Assembly: GCA_016794365.1 (NCBI GenBank)
Contig: JAEUKB010000027.1
Span: 1-64,000, forward strand
Length of the DNA stretch: 64,000 nt
Direction of reading: 5' to 3'
Source: Myxococcales bacterium
GTDB lineage: Bacteria > Myxococcota_A > Polyangia > Palsa-1104 > JAEUJZ01
The position numbers and the translations under genes were made by a program. The notes beneath the pieces were generated by a model that saw only the letters and a program-made list of their open reading frames with translations, ran no database searches and was not told the DNA's origin. Shown here one piece after another: positions 43,047 through 51,133 of this stretch (the stretch's first letter is position 1; each line of letters opens with the position of its first letter).

Positions 43047-43524
43047 ACCTACTGGCCTCGCTACGCCTGGCATAGACAGAGTCAATTCATCGTAAGCGAA
43101 TTTTCAAATAAGGATCAATAGCTTTTCTGCAAATTAAAGGCTGCCTCGGAAGCGCAGTATCTGTTGATTTTTCACGGCTCACATACCGTCGCAGAAAGCA
43201 TCTAATGAGCAGATTGTGAAGACAGCTACCCAGCCGACATTTGCTCAATTGAGATCATATTCTTCGATATCGAAACAATTCTCAATCAAGCCAATTCAGA
43301 TCCAGTTATCTACTGATAAATAAACTATTTTCTTTCAGCAGACACAAACACACACAGCGCACACAGCATTGGTTGTATTTGTGCAATCTACGAATTCAGG
43401 CAAGCTGCGCGTTATCCACAGATGTAGGGGAATGCGGGCACCAAAGCGAAGCGGCGGAATCGTTTCAGACGATGGGCTTGGCAAACCGACGGCGGAGCGC
43501 AAGGATCAGGGCTCAAGGCAAGCC
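43047..43524. other. AT-rich intergenic region with one perfect DnaA box
   Basis: This 478-bp gap lies between the divergent HU/IHF and fhs genes. From about 43086 to 43380 the GC content drops sharply relative to the surroundings. It holds TTATCCACA at 43412-43420 (perfect DnaA box) and a weaker TTATCTACT at 43307-43315. No gene is seen. It may be a strong promoter region for HU/IHF; an origin function is only a possibility. Confidence 0.5.
43089..43118 (-). promoter_or_regulatory. Candidate promoter of the HU/IHF gene
   Basis: On the minus strand TTGATC (43113-43118) and TACGAT (43089-43094) are spaced by 18 bp, four of six matches each to the -35 and -10 consensus. This is modest evidence, supported by the unusual AT content around it. 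Confidence 0.3.
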
Positions 43525-45207
43525 ATGACCAACACGTTTCAAGTTCGTTCGATCGCTGAAGTGGCCCACGAAGCGGGCCTGTCTCCAAGTGAGCTCATCC
43601 CGTTTGGCCACGACAAAGCCAAGCTGAGCGCCAAGCTGCTGAACGCCCAACCGCAGTCGCCGGGACGCCTGATCTTGGTGTCGGCGATCAATCCAACTCC
43701 GGCGGGAGAAGGCAAGACCACGACCGCGATCGGGCTACAAATGGGCCTGCGACGCATCGGAAAGCGCGCCATGCTGGCACTGCGAGAGCCGTCGCTCGGG
43801 CCGGTGTTCGGGGTCAAAGGCGGTGGAACGGGTGGCGGTCGCGCCTCGCTGTATCCCGCCGACGACATCAACCTGCACTTTACGGGCGATCTGCACGCGA
43901 TCACGACGGCGCACAACCTGCTCGCGGCGCTGACGGACAACGCCATTTATTATCGACAGCGCTTCGGAGACAAAGGAGAGCTCGACGCAAGACAGATCCT
44001 ACTGAGCCGTGCGCTCGACATGAACGATCGCTTTTTGCGTCGCTGCATCATCGGACTCGGCGGCAAAGCCCACGGAACACCGAGAGAGGCACGCTTCGAC
44101 ATCACCGCCGCGAGTGAAGTGATGGCTGTGCTGGCGCTCGCGAGTAGCTACGACGATCTACGGACAAGGCTGGGACGCATCGTGGTGGGCGCGACGGAAA
44201 GCGGTCAGCCGGTGACTGCCGACGATCTGCAAGCGACCCAAGCGATGGTGGCCGTGCTGCGTGATGCGCTGCTGCCGAACTTGGTGCAGACGCTCGAAGG
44301 AGGCCCGGCGCTGGTTCACTGCGGACCGTTTGCCAACATCGCGCACGGCTGTAGCTCGGTGCTGGCGACGAAGCTGGGGCTGGGACTTTCGGACTATCTG
44401 GTCACGGAAGCGGGCTTTGGCTTTGACCTGGGCGGCGAAAAGTTCTTGGATTTAAAGTGTCGGCAGCTTGGCGTATGGCCGCGCGTGGTGGTGCTGGTGG
44501 CGACGCTGCGAGCGCTCAAGCTCCACGGTGGAGCCAAGCTAGCGCAAGCCGCAGCCCCCGACGAAAACGCACTGGAACGAGGCATGGCGCACCTGGGCAA
44601 ACACCTGGACAGCCTCAAGCGCTTTGGTCTTCCTGCTGTCGTCGCCATCAACGCATTTCCCGACGACACCGAAGCAGAGCTTTCGCAAGTTGAAGCAGCC
44701 GTCGCACAGCTTGGCGCCAGAGCGGCTCGCAGCACAGCGTTTGCTCAAGGTGGCGCTGGTGCAACTTCGCTGGCAGAAATCGTCGCAGAGCTGGCCGAGC
44801 AGAGCGATGCGCAGCCGCCCTCGCCCCGGTTTCTGTACGAGCTGGACGATCCATTCCAGACCAAGCTCGAACAGATCGCGCGCACCGTCTATGGAGCCGC
44901 CGCAGTCAATGTCTCAGCGACGGCACAAAAGGATCTGGAACGACTGTCAGCGTGGGGATATGGAAAGCTGCCAGTCTGCGTCGCCAAGACCCAGCTCTCG
45001 CTCTCGGATGAGCCAAGTCGGGTTGGTTTACCGACGGGACACACGATCACTGTGCGAGAAGTTCGGCTGTCGGCAGGCGCTGGCTTTTTGGTCGCGCTCA
45101 CCGGAGAGATCGTGACGATGCCCGGACTGCCGCAGAAACCCGCCGCGTGGAACATTGCGCTCACCGACAGCGGAAAGGTGCGCGGCCTGATGCAAAACGA
45201 TGGCTGA
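43525..45207 (+). CDS. fhs: Formate-tetrahydrofolate ligase
   Basis: 560 residues from ATG 43525 (AAGG seven bases upstream), the standard length of the family; the open frame upstream to 43369 is not homologous. It catalyses ATP-dependent formation of 10-formyl-THF. Signature stretches: TPAGEGKTTTAIGL (nucleotide loop), REPSLGPVFGVKGGGTGGG, NLHFTGDLHAITTAHNLL, HGCSSVLATKLGL, AGFGFDLGGEKFLDLKCR. All are canonical, so it is active. It stands alone, not with folD or other folate genes. Confidence 0.95.
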   Translation: MTNTFQVRSIAEVAHEAGLSPSELIPFGHDKAKLSAKLLNAQPQSPGRLILVSAINPTPAGEGKTTTAIGLQMGLRRIGKRAMLALREPSLGPVFGVKGGGTGGGRASLYPADDINLHFTGDLHAITTAHNLLAALTDNAIYYRQRFGDKGELDARQILLSRALDMNDRFLRRCIIGLGGKAHGTPREARFDITAASEVMAVLALASSYDDLRTRLGRIVVGATESGQPVTADDLQATQAMVAVLRDALLPNLVQTLEGGPALVHCGPFANIAHGCSSVLATKLGLGLSDYLVTEAGFGFDLGGEKFLDLKCRQLGVWPRVVVLVATLRALKLHGGAKLAQAAAPDENALERGMAHLGKHLDSLKRFGLPAVVAINAFPDDTEAELSQVEAAVAQLGARAARSTAFAQGGAGATSLAEIVAELAEQSDAQPPSPRFLYELDDPFQTKLEQIARTVYGAAAVNVSATAQKDLERLSAWGYGKLPVCVAKTQLSLSDEPSRVGLPTGHTITVREVRLSAGAGFLVALTGEIVTMPGLPQKPAAWNIALTDSGKVRGLMQNDG

Positions 45208-45252
45208 GCGAGTAGACTACCGCCCACATTTTTTCGACCGGAGGAGTTTGAC

Positions 45253-47082
45253 GTGACGGCAACCAGCCACTACCGCAGCAACCTGCGTGACCTGTTTTTC
45301 AACCTGTTCGAGTTCAACGACATCGGCAACCGCACCCTCGGGAAGGGACCGTTCAAGAGCCTGGATGAAGCGACCACCAAAGAGCTGCTGGTTCAGCTTG
45401 AAAAGCTGGCATCGAACGAGCTAGCCGCCAGCTTTGCCGCCGCTGATCGTCAGGGTGTTGAGCTTGGCAGCGACGGTGTGGTTCGACTTCCCAAAGAGCT
45501 GCGCGCGTCGCTTGATGCGTATCACGATCGCGAATATCACCTGCTGGAGATGCCGGAGCACCTGGGCGGAATGAACGCGCCTCCGTCGCTCAACTGGGCC
45601 GGTTACGAGCTGCTTGCAGGCAGCAATGCGGCGGCGGGCTTCTATGTGACGACGCAGTTTATGCTGCGCATCATCGACAAGCTGGCGACGCCGGAACAAC
45701 GAGCACGGTTTCTGCCAGCGGCGCTCGATCGTCGCTGGAACTGTACGATGGTGCTGACCGAGCCGGACGCTGGAAGCGATGTGGGTGCAGGCAAGACCAG
45801 AGCGCGTCACGTAGCCGACGACGAGTGGCACATCGAAGGCGTCAAGCGCTTCATCACCGGCGGTGACAGCGACTACTTTGAAAACGTCATTCACTTGGTG
45901 CTGGCTCGTCCCGAAGGAGCAGCGCCGGGAACCAAAGGCTTGTCGCTGTTCCTCGTACCCAAGTTCTGGGTCGAAAAGGACAGCTCGCTCGGAGAGCGCA
46001 ACGGCGTTCGCACCACCAAGGTCGAGCACAAGATGGGCTTGCGGGCTTCGTCCACCTGCGAGCTGGTCTTTGGCGACGAGACTCCGGCGCGCGGACTTCT
46101 GCTTGGCAATGTTCACGACGGCATCCGTCAGATGTTCAACGTCATCGAGCAAGCGCGGATGGCGATCGGCGTCAAGTCGATGTCCACGCTGTCCACCGCA
46201 TATCTGAACGCGCTCAGCTACGCGCAAGAGCGAATCCAAGGTCCGGATCTGCTGCATGTGATGGACAAGGCTTCGCCGCGCGTGTCGATCTTGGCGCATC
46301 CCGATGTCCGTCGGATGCTGCTTCAGCAAAAGAGCCACGCCGAAGGAATGCGCGCGCTGTGCTTCTACGCAGCGTCGCTCCAAGATCAGCGAGAGATCCT
46401 GCACGAAACCGATCCGAAAGCGGCCCAAGCGCTCGATCGTCGCAACGATCTGCTGCTGCCGCTCATCAAGGGCTACTGCTCGGAAAAGGTCTACGAGCTG
46501 CTGGCGGTGTCGCTCCAGTGCTTCGGTGGATCCGGCTATCTGGAGGACTATCCGATCGAGCAGTACATCCGCGATCAGAAGATCGACTCGCTGTACGAAG
46601 GCACGACGCACATTCAGGCGCTCGATCTGCTGCTGCGCAAGATCGGTCGTGATGGCGGTCAGCTGCTGCGTGAAATCCTGGGAGAAGTGCAGGCCACGCT
46701 GGCTGACAACACGGGTGGTGCAGAGCTTTCCGATGCGCGCGCATCGCTTGGCAAGGCACTGGAAAACATCCAGGTGATGCTGATGGCGCTGCTCGGCAAG
46801 ATGGGCGAGTCGCTCTATCACGTCGGTCTACAAGGCAACCGCGTGCTGATGGCGCTGGCTGAAGTGATGATCGCTTGGCTGCTCATCAAGCAAGCTGGGC
46901 TGGCGCAGACCAAGCTGGCCGCGCTTCCCGAAGGAGCCGAGAGCGAGCGCGCGTTCTACACTGGCAAGATCTATGCAGCGCGCTTCTTTGCGACGCAGGT
47001 TCTGCCGCGCATCTCGATCGATCGACGCCTGGTTGAAGCGAGCGAGCTGTCGCTGATGACGCTGCCGAACGACGCGTTCTAG
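45253..47082 (+). CDS. Acyl-CoA dehydrogenase (long, about 600-residue FadE/DmdC-like type)
   Basis: 609 residues; GTG 45253 with GGAGGAG six bases upstream. FAD-dependent acyl-CoA dehydrogenase of the longer branch with an extra C-terminal helical domain. Motifs: MVLTEPDAGSDVGAG (FAD loop), WHIEGVKRFITGGD, MGLRASSTCELVFGDE and the catalytic Glu in DSLYEGTTHIQALDLL (about 448). N-terminal residues lack the mitochondrial-type first motif but match 'acyl-CoA dehydrogenase, C-terminal domain' (DmdC-like) proteins. Electrons would go to ETF, whose two subunits are encoded at 60230-62032. Substrate length is not inferable. Confidence 0.9.
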   Translation: MTATSHYRSNLRDLFFNLFEFNDIGNRTLGKGPFKSLDEATTKELLVQLEKLASNELAASFAAADRQGVELGSDGVVRLPKELRASLDAYHDREYHLLEMPEHLGGMNAPPSLNWAGYELLAGSNAAAGFYVTTQFMLRIIDKLATPEQRARFLPAALDRRWNCTMVLTEPDAGSDVGAGKTRARHVADDEWHIEGVKRFITGGDSDYFENVIHLVLARPEGAAPGTKGLSLFLVPKFWVEKDSSLGERNGVRTTKVEHKMGLRASSTCELVFGDETPARGLLLGNVHDGIRQMFNVIEQARMAIGVKSMSTLSTAYLNALSYAQERIQGPDLLHVMDKASPRVSILAHPDVRRMLLQQKSHAEGMRALCFYAASLQDQREILHETDPKAAQALDRRNDLLLPLIKGYCSEKVYELLAVSLQCFGGSGYLEDYPIEQYIRDQKIDSLYEGTTHIQALDLLLRKIGRDGGQLLREILGEVQATLADNTGGAELSDARASLGKALENIQVMLMALLGKMGESLYHVGLQGNRVLMALAEVMIAWLLIKQAGLAQTKLAALPEGAESERAFYTGKIYAARFFATQVLPRISIDRRLVEASELSLMTLPNDAF

Positions 47083-47099
47083 CCAAGCCGCAACCTTTG

Positions 47100-47137
47100 G
47101 AGACGGAACCGGCTGCGACTACGCTGCGTTCCGTCTC
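47100..47137. terminator. Bidirectional hairpin between acyl-CoA dehydrogenase and gyrB/parE-type gene
   Basis: GAGACGGAAC (47100-47109) pairs perfectly with GTTCCGTCTC (47128-47137) over an 18-nt loop. It sits between two converging genes and so could end both; only a few T or A residues follow. Confidence 0.5.
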
Positions 47138-47160
47138 TGCTTCACGACCTCAATCCGTCG

Positions 47161-49083
47161 CTACACGTCGATCGAGCTGGCCTCGCTGGCGTGTTCCATG
47201 ATGAACCGAAAGCGAGCGCTCGGATCTTTGCCCATCAGATCGCCGAGCACGCGATCGGTCTGCTCTTTGTCCACGATCTGCACACGCAGTGCGACGCGTC
47301 GCTTCGGATCGAGCGTCGTCGCCCACAACTGCTGCGGCATCATCTCACCGAGACCTTTGAAGCGCTGAATGTCCGCTTTCGCGTTCGGCTTCTGCTTGGC
47401 CAGCAGCTCATCTTTCTGTTTGTCGTCGAGAACCCAGTACGTCTCTTTGCCAATATCGACGCGATACAGCGGCGGCTGCGCGATGTAGACGTGCCCGTTT
47501 TCAATCAGCTTGGGCAGATAGCGATAGATGAACGTCAGCAGCAGCGTCGAGATGTGATGTCCGTCGCTGTCCGCATCCATCAGCAGAAAAATCCGTCCGT
47601 AGCGCAGCTTGCTCTCGTCGTACTTGTCGCCCATGCCACAGCCGAGCGCCGCGATGATGTCCTGAAGCTCGCGGTTGGACAGCAGCTTGCTGATCGAAGC
47701 CTGCTCCGCATTGAGCACTTTTCCGCGCAGCGGCAGGATCGCCTGGGTCTTGCGATTGCGCCCTTGCTTGGCCGATCCACCTGCCGAGTCACCTTCGACG
47801 ATAAACAGCTCCGCCACGCGAGGATCCGTCGCTGTGCAGTCCGCCAGCTTGCCCGGCAGGTTCAGTCGCTGACCGACCACCGACTTGCGCGGAACCGCTT
47901 GGCTGGCTGCCTTCATCGCTTCGCGCGCTCGCGCCGCCGCAATGATCCGCGCCACAATCGCTTCCGCCGTCGTCTGGTTGTTGTTCAGCCAGCTCTCGAC
48001 GAAGGTTCGGATCGCGCCATCGACTTCTGCCGTCACTTCCGGGTTGTTCAGGCGCTCTTTGGTCTGACCTTGAAACTGCGGCTCATGCAGATAGCACGAC
48101 AGCACCGCGAGCAGCCCTTCGCGAATGTCCTCGGCGGTCAGCTGCAACCCTTTGGGCAAAAGCCCGTGCGTATCGACGAAGTTGCGAACGCCTTTGTTGA
48201 TGCCCGCCTTCAGCCCGTTTTCGTGCGTGCCTCCCGACGGAGTGGGAATGCCGTTGACGAAGCTCTTGATCGCCTCGTCGGTGCCTTCGGTCCAAAGAAA
48301 CGAGACCTCGAAGCGCAGACCGCCTTCCCCCACTTCACGCGACGAATACACCGGCGCACACAGCGTCGGCTTGCCGCGATCGCCCGCCCACTTTTGCAAG
48401 TAATCGGCGATGCCGCCTTTGTGCGAAAGCTCCTTGGTTTCGCCGCTTTCCTCGTCGGTAAACAGGATGCGCAGGCCTTTGTGCAGGTAGCTTTTGGCTT
48501 CCAGACGCTCGCGCACCAAGTCCAGATCGAAGGTCGCTTTTTCACCAAAGATCTCGGGATCGGGACGGAAAAAGACCTTGCTGCCCGAGCCTTTCGTCGC
48601 GCCCACCTGTCGCAACGGAGTCACCGCCGCACCGCGCTGATAGCTCTGCTCGACTTCTTTGCCTTCGCGACGGACATTGACGCGCAGCTCGGCGGATAGC
48701 GCGTTGACGACCGACGCACCGACACCGTGCAGACCGCCCGAGTGCGTGTAGCTGCCTTGCTGGAACTTTCCGCCCGAGTGCAGCGTCGTCAGGATCACTT
48801 CCAGCGCGCTCTTTCCGTACTTGGGCAAAATTCCCGTCGGAATGCCGCGTCCATCGTCTTCGACGGTGACGGATCGGCGATCGCGATGCAGCGTGACCTT
48901 GATGCTCCGAGCGTGACCATTGATGACTTCGTCGATCGCGTTATCGAGGATTTCCCACAACAAGTGGTGGTAGCCACGACTGTCAACGCCGCCGATGTAC
49001 ATGCCGGGACGCTTGCGGACGGGCTCAAGTCCTTCGAGGACGACGATGTCTTCTTCGCTATAGCGAGGATTCGGTGGGTTCAT
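47161..49083 (-). CDS. parE: Type IIA topoisomerase subunit B (ParE/GyrB)
   Basis: 640 residues. GHKL ATPase: VVLEGLEPVRKRPGMYIGG, EILDNAIDEVING (Mg Asn/Glu), DDGRGIPTG and GLHGVGASVVNALS. TOPRIM domain: ELFIVEGDSAGGSAKQGR and LLMDADSDGHH, ending with IQRFKGLGEMMPQQLW. All catalytic residues are present. The length and 'GLEPVRKRPGMYIGG' fit ParE better than the longer GyrB of many proteobacteria, but a compact GyrB is possible because no parC or gyrA partner is in the window. It ends at the shared hairpin with the acyl-CoA dehydrogenase gene. Confidence 0.85.
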   Translation of the reverse strand: MNPPNPRYSEEDIVVLEGLEPVRKRPGMYIGGVDSRGYHHLLWEILDNAIDEVINGHARSIKVTLHRDRRSVTVEDDGRGIPTGILPKYGKSALEVILTTLHSGGKFQQGSYTHSGGLHGVGASVVNALSAELRVNVRREGKEVEQSYQRGAAVTPLRQVGATKGSGSKVFFRPDPEIFGEKATFDLDLVRERLEAKSYLHKGLRILFTDEESGETKELSHKGGIADYLQKWAGDRGKPTLCAPVYSSREVGEGGLRFEVSFLWTEGTDEAIKSFVNGIPTPSGGTHENGLKAGINKGVRNFVDTHGLLPKGLQLTAEDIREGLLAVLSCYLHEPQFQGQTKERLNNPEVTAEVDGAIRTFVESWLNNNQTTAEAIVARIIAAARAREAMKAASQAVPRKSVVGQRLNLPGKLADCTATDPRVAELFIVEGDSAGGSAKQGRNRKTQAILPLRGKVLNAEQASISKLLSNRELQDIIAALGCGMGDKYDESKLRYGRIFLLMDADSDGHHISTLLLTFIYRYLPKLIENGHVYIAQPPLYRVDIGKETYWVLDDKQKDELLAKQKPNAKADIQRFKGLGEMMPQQLWATTLDPKRRVALRVQIVDKEQTDRVLGDLMGKDPSARFRFIMEHASEASSIDV

Positions 49084-49129
49084 GGTGCTGGAAAAGGGCG
49101 CTCACCGTAGCATGCCTTTTCGCACCGTC

Positions 49130-49155
49130 AAAAATGCCGAGACAGACGCTCGGCA
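49130..49155 (-). terminator. Rho-independent terminator of the hot-dog/GT2/lipoprotein operon
   Basis: On the minus strand TGCCGAG and CTCGGCA form a perfect 7-bp stem (7-nt loop) directly followed by TTTTT. It lies 6 bp downstream of the lipoprotein stop. A textbook intrinsic terminator. Confidence 0.85.
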
Positions 49156-49161
49156 CAGCGG

Positions 49162-49815
49162 CTACTTGCCCATGCGGAACAAGGCTGGATCGAGCTTTTC
49201 GTCGAGCGAAGCTTGCTCTACATCGATCGACACCTTGTAGTTGAGCGCGGTGTTGTCGATGTCGATGTGCGTCGGGACCGACTGACCTTGCACTTCTTTG
49301 AAGTGCTGTGCGCGAATCGTGCGCTCGTTTTCGACAATGCGCAGCTCACCCACTTTCAGATCCACGTACTTTTTGTGCGACGGATGAACGGGTTCCAGGT
49401 CGTACATCGCAGACAGATCCGCGCCAATCGACAACAGCACTTTTTGCTGCATGCCACTGTCGGCACCGGCCATGCTCTGCACGACTTTTACGTCGCCGCC
49501 GACCTTGATCAAGTCGAACAGCGTGATGTCACCGGGGCCCTTGGCTTGCAGACGGAAGCGATCGGGACGCTCGACGGCGAGGACTCCGCGAACGCTGACC
49601 TGCTCTCGACCGTCACCCTTGGCCATGTCGATGGAGACGCGATGGACCGCACGCATGGTTCCCCAGCGAATGTCAGGCACCGGCTGCACCGACGGACCTT
49701 TGATGATGATCGGCTTGTTGGCGTTGTCACAGCCGCTCTCGCCGATCGATAGCGCACACACGCCCGCCAACAGAGCTTGCGCAAGCGCCGTCCGCCACGC
49801 GCAGCCACGCTTCAT
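49162..49815 (-). CDS. LolA/LolB-like or DUF4292-like outer-membrane lipoprotein
   Basis: 217 residues from ATG 49815 (AGGTG five bases upstream); an alternative ATG at 49860, with GGAGG ten bases upstream, would add 15. Signal peptide with lipobox SIGESGC (Cys 29). The mature region is a run of amphipathic strands (VSVRGVLAVERPDRFRLQAKGPG, LFDLIKVGGDVKVV, YKVSIDVEQASLDEKLDPALF), the concave-sheet pattern of LolA/LolB folds that carry lipids. The last gene of the hot-dog/GT2 operon, just before a strong terminator. It may receive or transport a lipid or glycolipid made by the upstream enzymes. Confidence 0.7.
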   Translation of the reverse strand: MKRGCAWRTALAQALLAGVCALSIGESGCDNANKPIIIKGPSVQPVPDIRWGTMRAVHRVSIDMAKGDGREQVSVRGVLAVERPDRFRLQAKGPGDITLFDLIKVGGDVKVVQSMAGADSGMQQKVLLSIGADLSAMYDLEPVHPSHKKYVDLKVGELRIVENERTIRAQHFKEVQGQSVPTHIDIDNTALNYKVSIDVEQASLDEKLDPALFRMGK

Positions 49816-49862
49816 CACAGCACCTTGCGCACGGTCCGCGCGCGAAACCGTTTCGTACATGC

Positions 49863-50615
49863 TCACAGGGCCTCCGTCATTCCGTGGGGCATCGCGCCCG
49901 ACTCTGGCTCTACCCGCCACAGCGGCGAGCTTAAGACTAAGCGAATCACGCGCAGCGTGTCTTCCCAGTTGCGGAAGTGGCTGCGATGACCGCCGTGATA
50001 AATCGTTGAAATCGGAACCTCGATAAGCGGCACGTTCAGCTTTGCCGCCCACAGCAGGATTTCCGTCTCGGTATCGAAGCGTCGCGTTCGCAGCGGCAGC
50101 GAAAACAGCCGTCGCGGATAGATGCGAAAGCCCGACTGCGTGTCGTGATGAACGCGCTTGGCAAACAGCGAAATCCAGTACGTCGAGATCCGGTTGCCAA
50201 TGCGACTGCGACGAGGCATCACCATCGGATCGAAGCTGCGCACACCGATGATGAGTCCGTCGGGATGCTCGCTGTACGCGCGAAGCAAGCTCGCAAGCTC
50301 TGATGCAGCATGCTGTCCGTCGGCATCCATCGTGATGAGCGCACTCGATCCAGTACGCCGCGCATAGGCAAAGCCGGTCTGGAGCGCCGCACCTTTGCCT
50401 TGATTGACCGGATGACGAAGCACGATCGCTCCGGCTTGTTCTGCTTGCGCGCCGGTATCGTCGCTGCTTCCGTCGTCTACCACCACCACGGAAAGCCCAA
50501 GCGCTCGGACCTGCGCAACCACCGCGCCGACACTTTGACCGGCGTTGTAGGCAGGGACAAGGACCAAGGGGCTTTCCACCCGAGACACGTCGCTCATTTC
50601 GAGAGGTTCCAGCAT
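49863..50615 (-). CDS. Family 2 glycosyltransferase (DPM/polyprenyl-phosphate type)
   Basis: 250 residues, GT-A fold. VLVPAYNAGQSVGAVV, VVVVDDGSSDDT, HPVNQGKGAALQTGFAYA, ITMDADGQH (DxD-like metal site) and DTQSGFRIY (acceptor) are all in order and resemble dolichyl/undecaprenyl-phosphate mannose synthases. No membrane helices are present, so it would act at the cytoplasmic face. It starts one base downstream of the hot-dog gene's stop and ends just ahead of the lipoprotein gene. It probably makes a lipid-linked or lipid-attached sugar. Confidence 0.85.
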   Translation of the reverse strand: MLEPLEMSDVSRVESPLVLVPAYNAGQSVGAVVAQVRALGLSVVVVDDGSSDDTGAQAEQAGAIVLRHPVNQGKGAALQTGFAYARRTGSSALITMDADGQHAASELASLLRAYSEHPDGLIIGVRSFDPMVMPRRSRIGNRISTYWISLFAKRVHHDTQSGFRIYPRRLFSLPLRTRRFDTETEILLWAAKLNVPLIEVPISTIYHGGHRSHFRNWEDTLRVIRLVLSSPLWRVEPESGAMPHGMTEAL

Positions 50616-50616
50616 A

Positions 50617-51084
50617 TCACGCCGCCATAAGCGAAAAAAGCAGGCGTCCAGAGACGACCTGCCGAGGAGCTACGTCGCGTTCACAGGAGATCGCAAACGC
50701 TTCGCCAAGAAACGACACCAAAGAGCCCATCGCTTGCTGTTTTTTCACGCAAAGACGCAGGGTTTCACCGATCGCAACAAAATTCGGGAACCTGAGGTCG
50801 GATGCGCCCACTAAATAACCACGATGCACTGCTGCTCCCGAATCAGCCGTCGGTTCCCCCGCCGAGAGCTGGTTAAATGCCGCAGCAGCCTGACATAACG
50901 CCTCGATCATCAGCGTCTGTGGAAACGTAGCAAACGGCAGCAGCGAAAGGCCCGCAGGCCACAGCTCGTCGCCGACGGTTAGCTGCTTTTCTGCAACGAG
51001 ATAGCCGCCGGTCGAATCGTATTCCACGATGCGATCGATGAGTCGGAACGGCGGCGTATGCGGAAGGCTCGGCACGGTAAGCAT
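50617..51084 (-). CDS. Hot-dog fold dehydratase-like protein (FabZ/ApeP-related) lacking the HFPG motif
   Basis: 155 residues with FabZ-like ends: LPHTPPFRLIDRIVEYD at about 7-23 and TLMIEALCQAAAAF at about 58-71, which carries the family Glu. In FabZ the catalytic His sits in 'GHFPGxPVMPG'; here that region reads LSLLPFATFPQ, with no His. Similar PH-PPF variants occur in aryl polyene dehydratase-like proteins. It may dehydrate or only bind hydroxyacyl chains. It heads the operon with the GT2 and lipoprotein genes, resembling a very small lipid-modification cassette. Confidence 0.7.
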   Translation of the reverse strand: MLTVPSLPHTPPFRLIDRIVEYDSTGGYLVAEKQLTVGDELWPAGLSLLPFATFPQTLMIEALCQAAAAFNQLSAGEPTADSGAAVHRGYLVGASDLRFPNFVAIGETLRLCVKKQQAMGSLVSFLGEAFAISCERDVAPRQVVSGRLLFSLMAA

Positions 51085-51133
51085 CGGTGCGAAAGTGGTC
51101 CGGTCTGTGAGACTCTTTGCAGGAGTTCATATC

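Noticed and set aside
43047..43524. Confident call of the chromosomal origin
   Set aside because: Only one perfect DnaA box and no dnaA or dnaN in the window; kept as a low-confidence finding.
45421..46821. 466-codon minus-strand frame opposite the acyl-CoA dehydrogenase
   Set aside because: Shadow frame; the plus-strand protein is clearly homologous with an excellent ribosome site.
47191..48699. 502-codon plus-strand frame opposite the parE/gyrB gene
   Set aside because: Shadow of a conserved topoisomerase gene with all catalytic motifs; the antisense peptide shows no fold.
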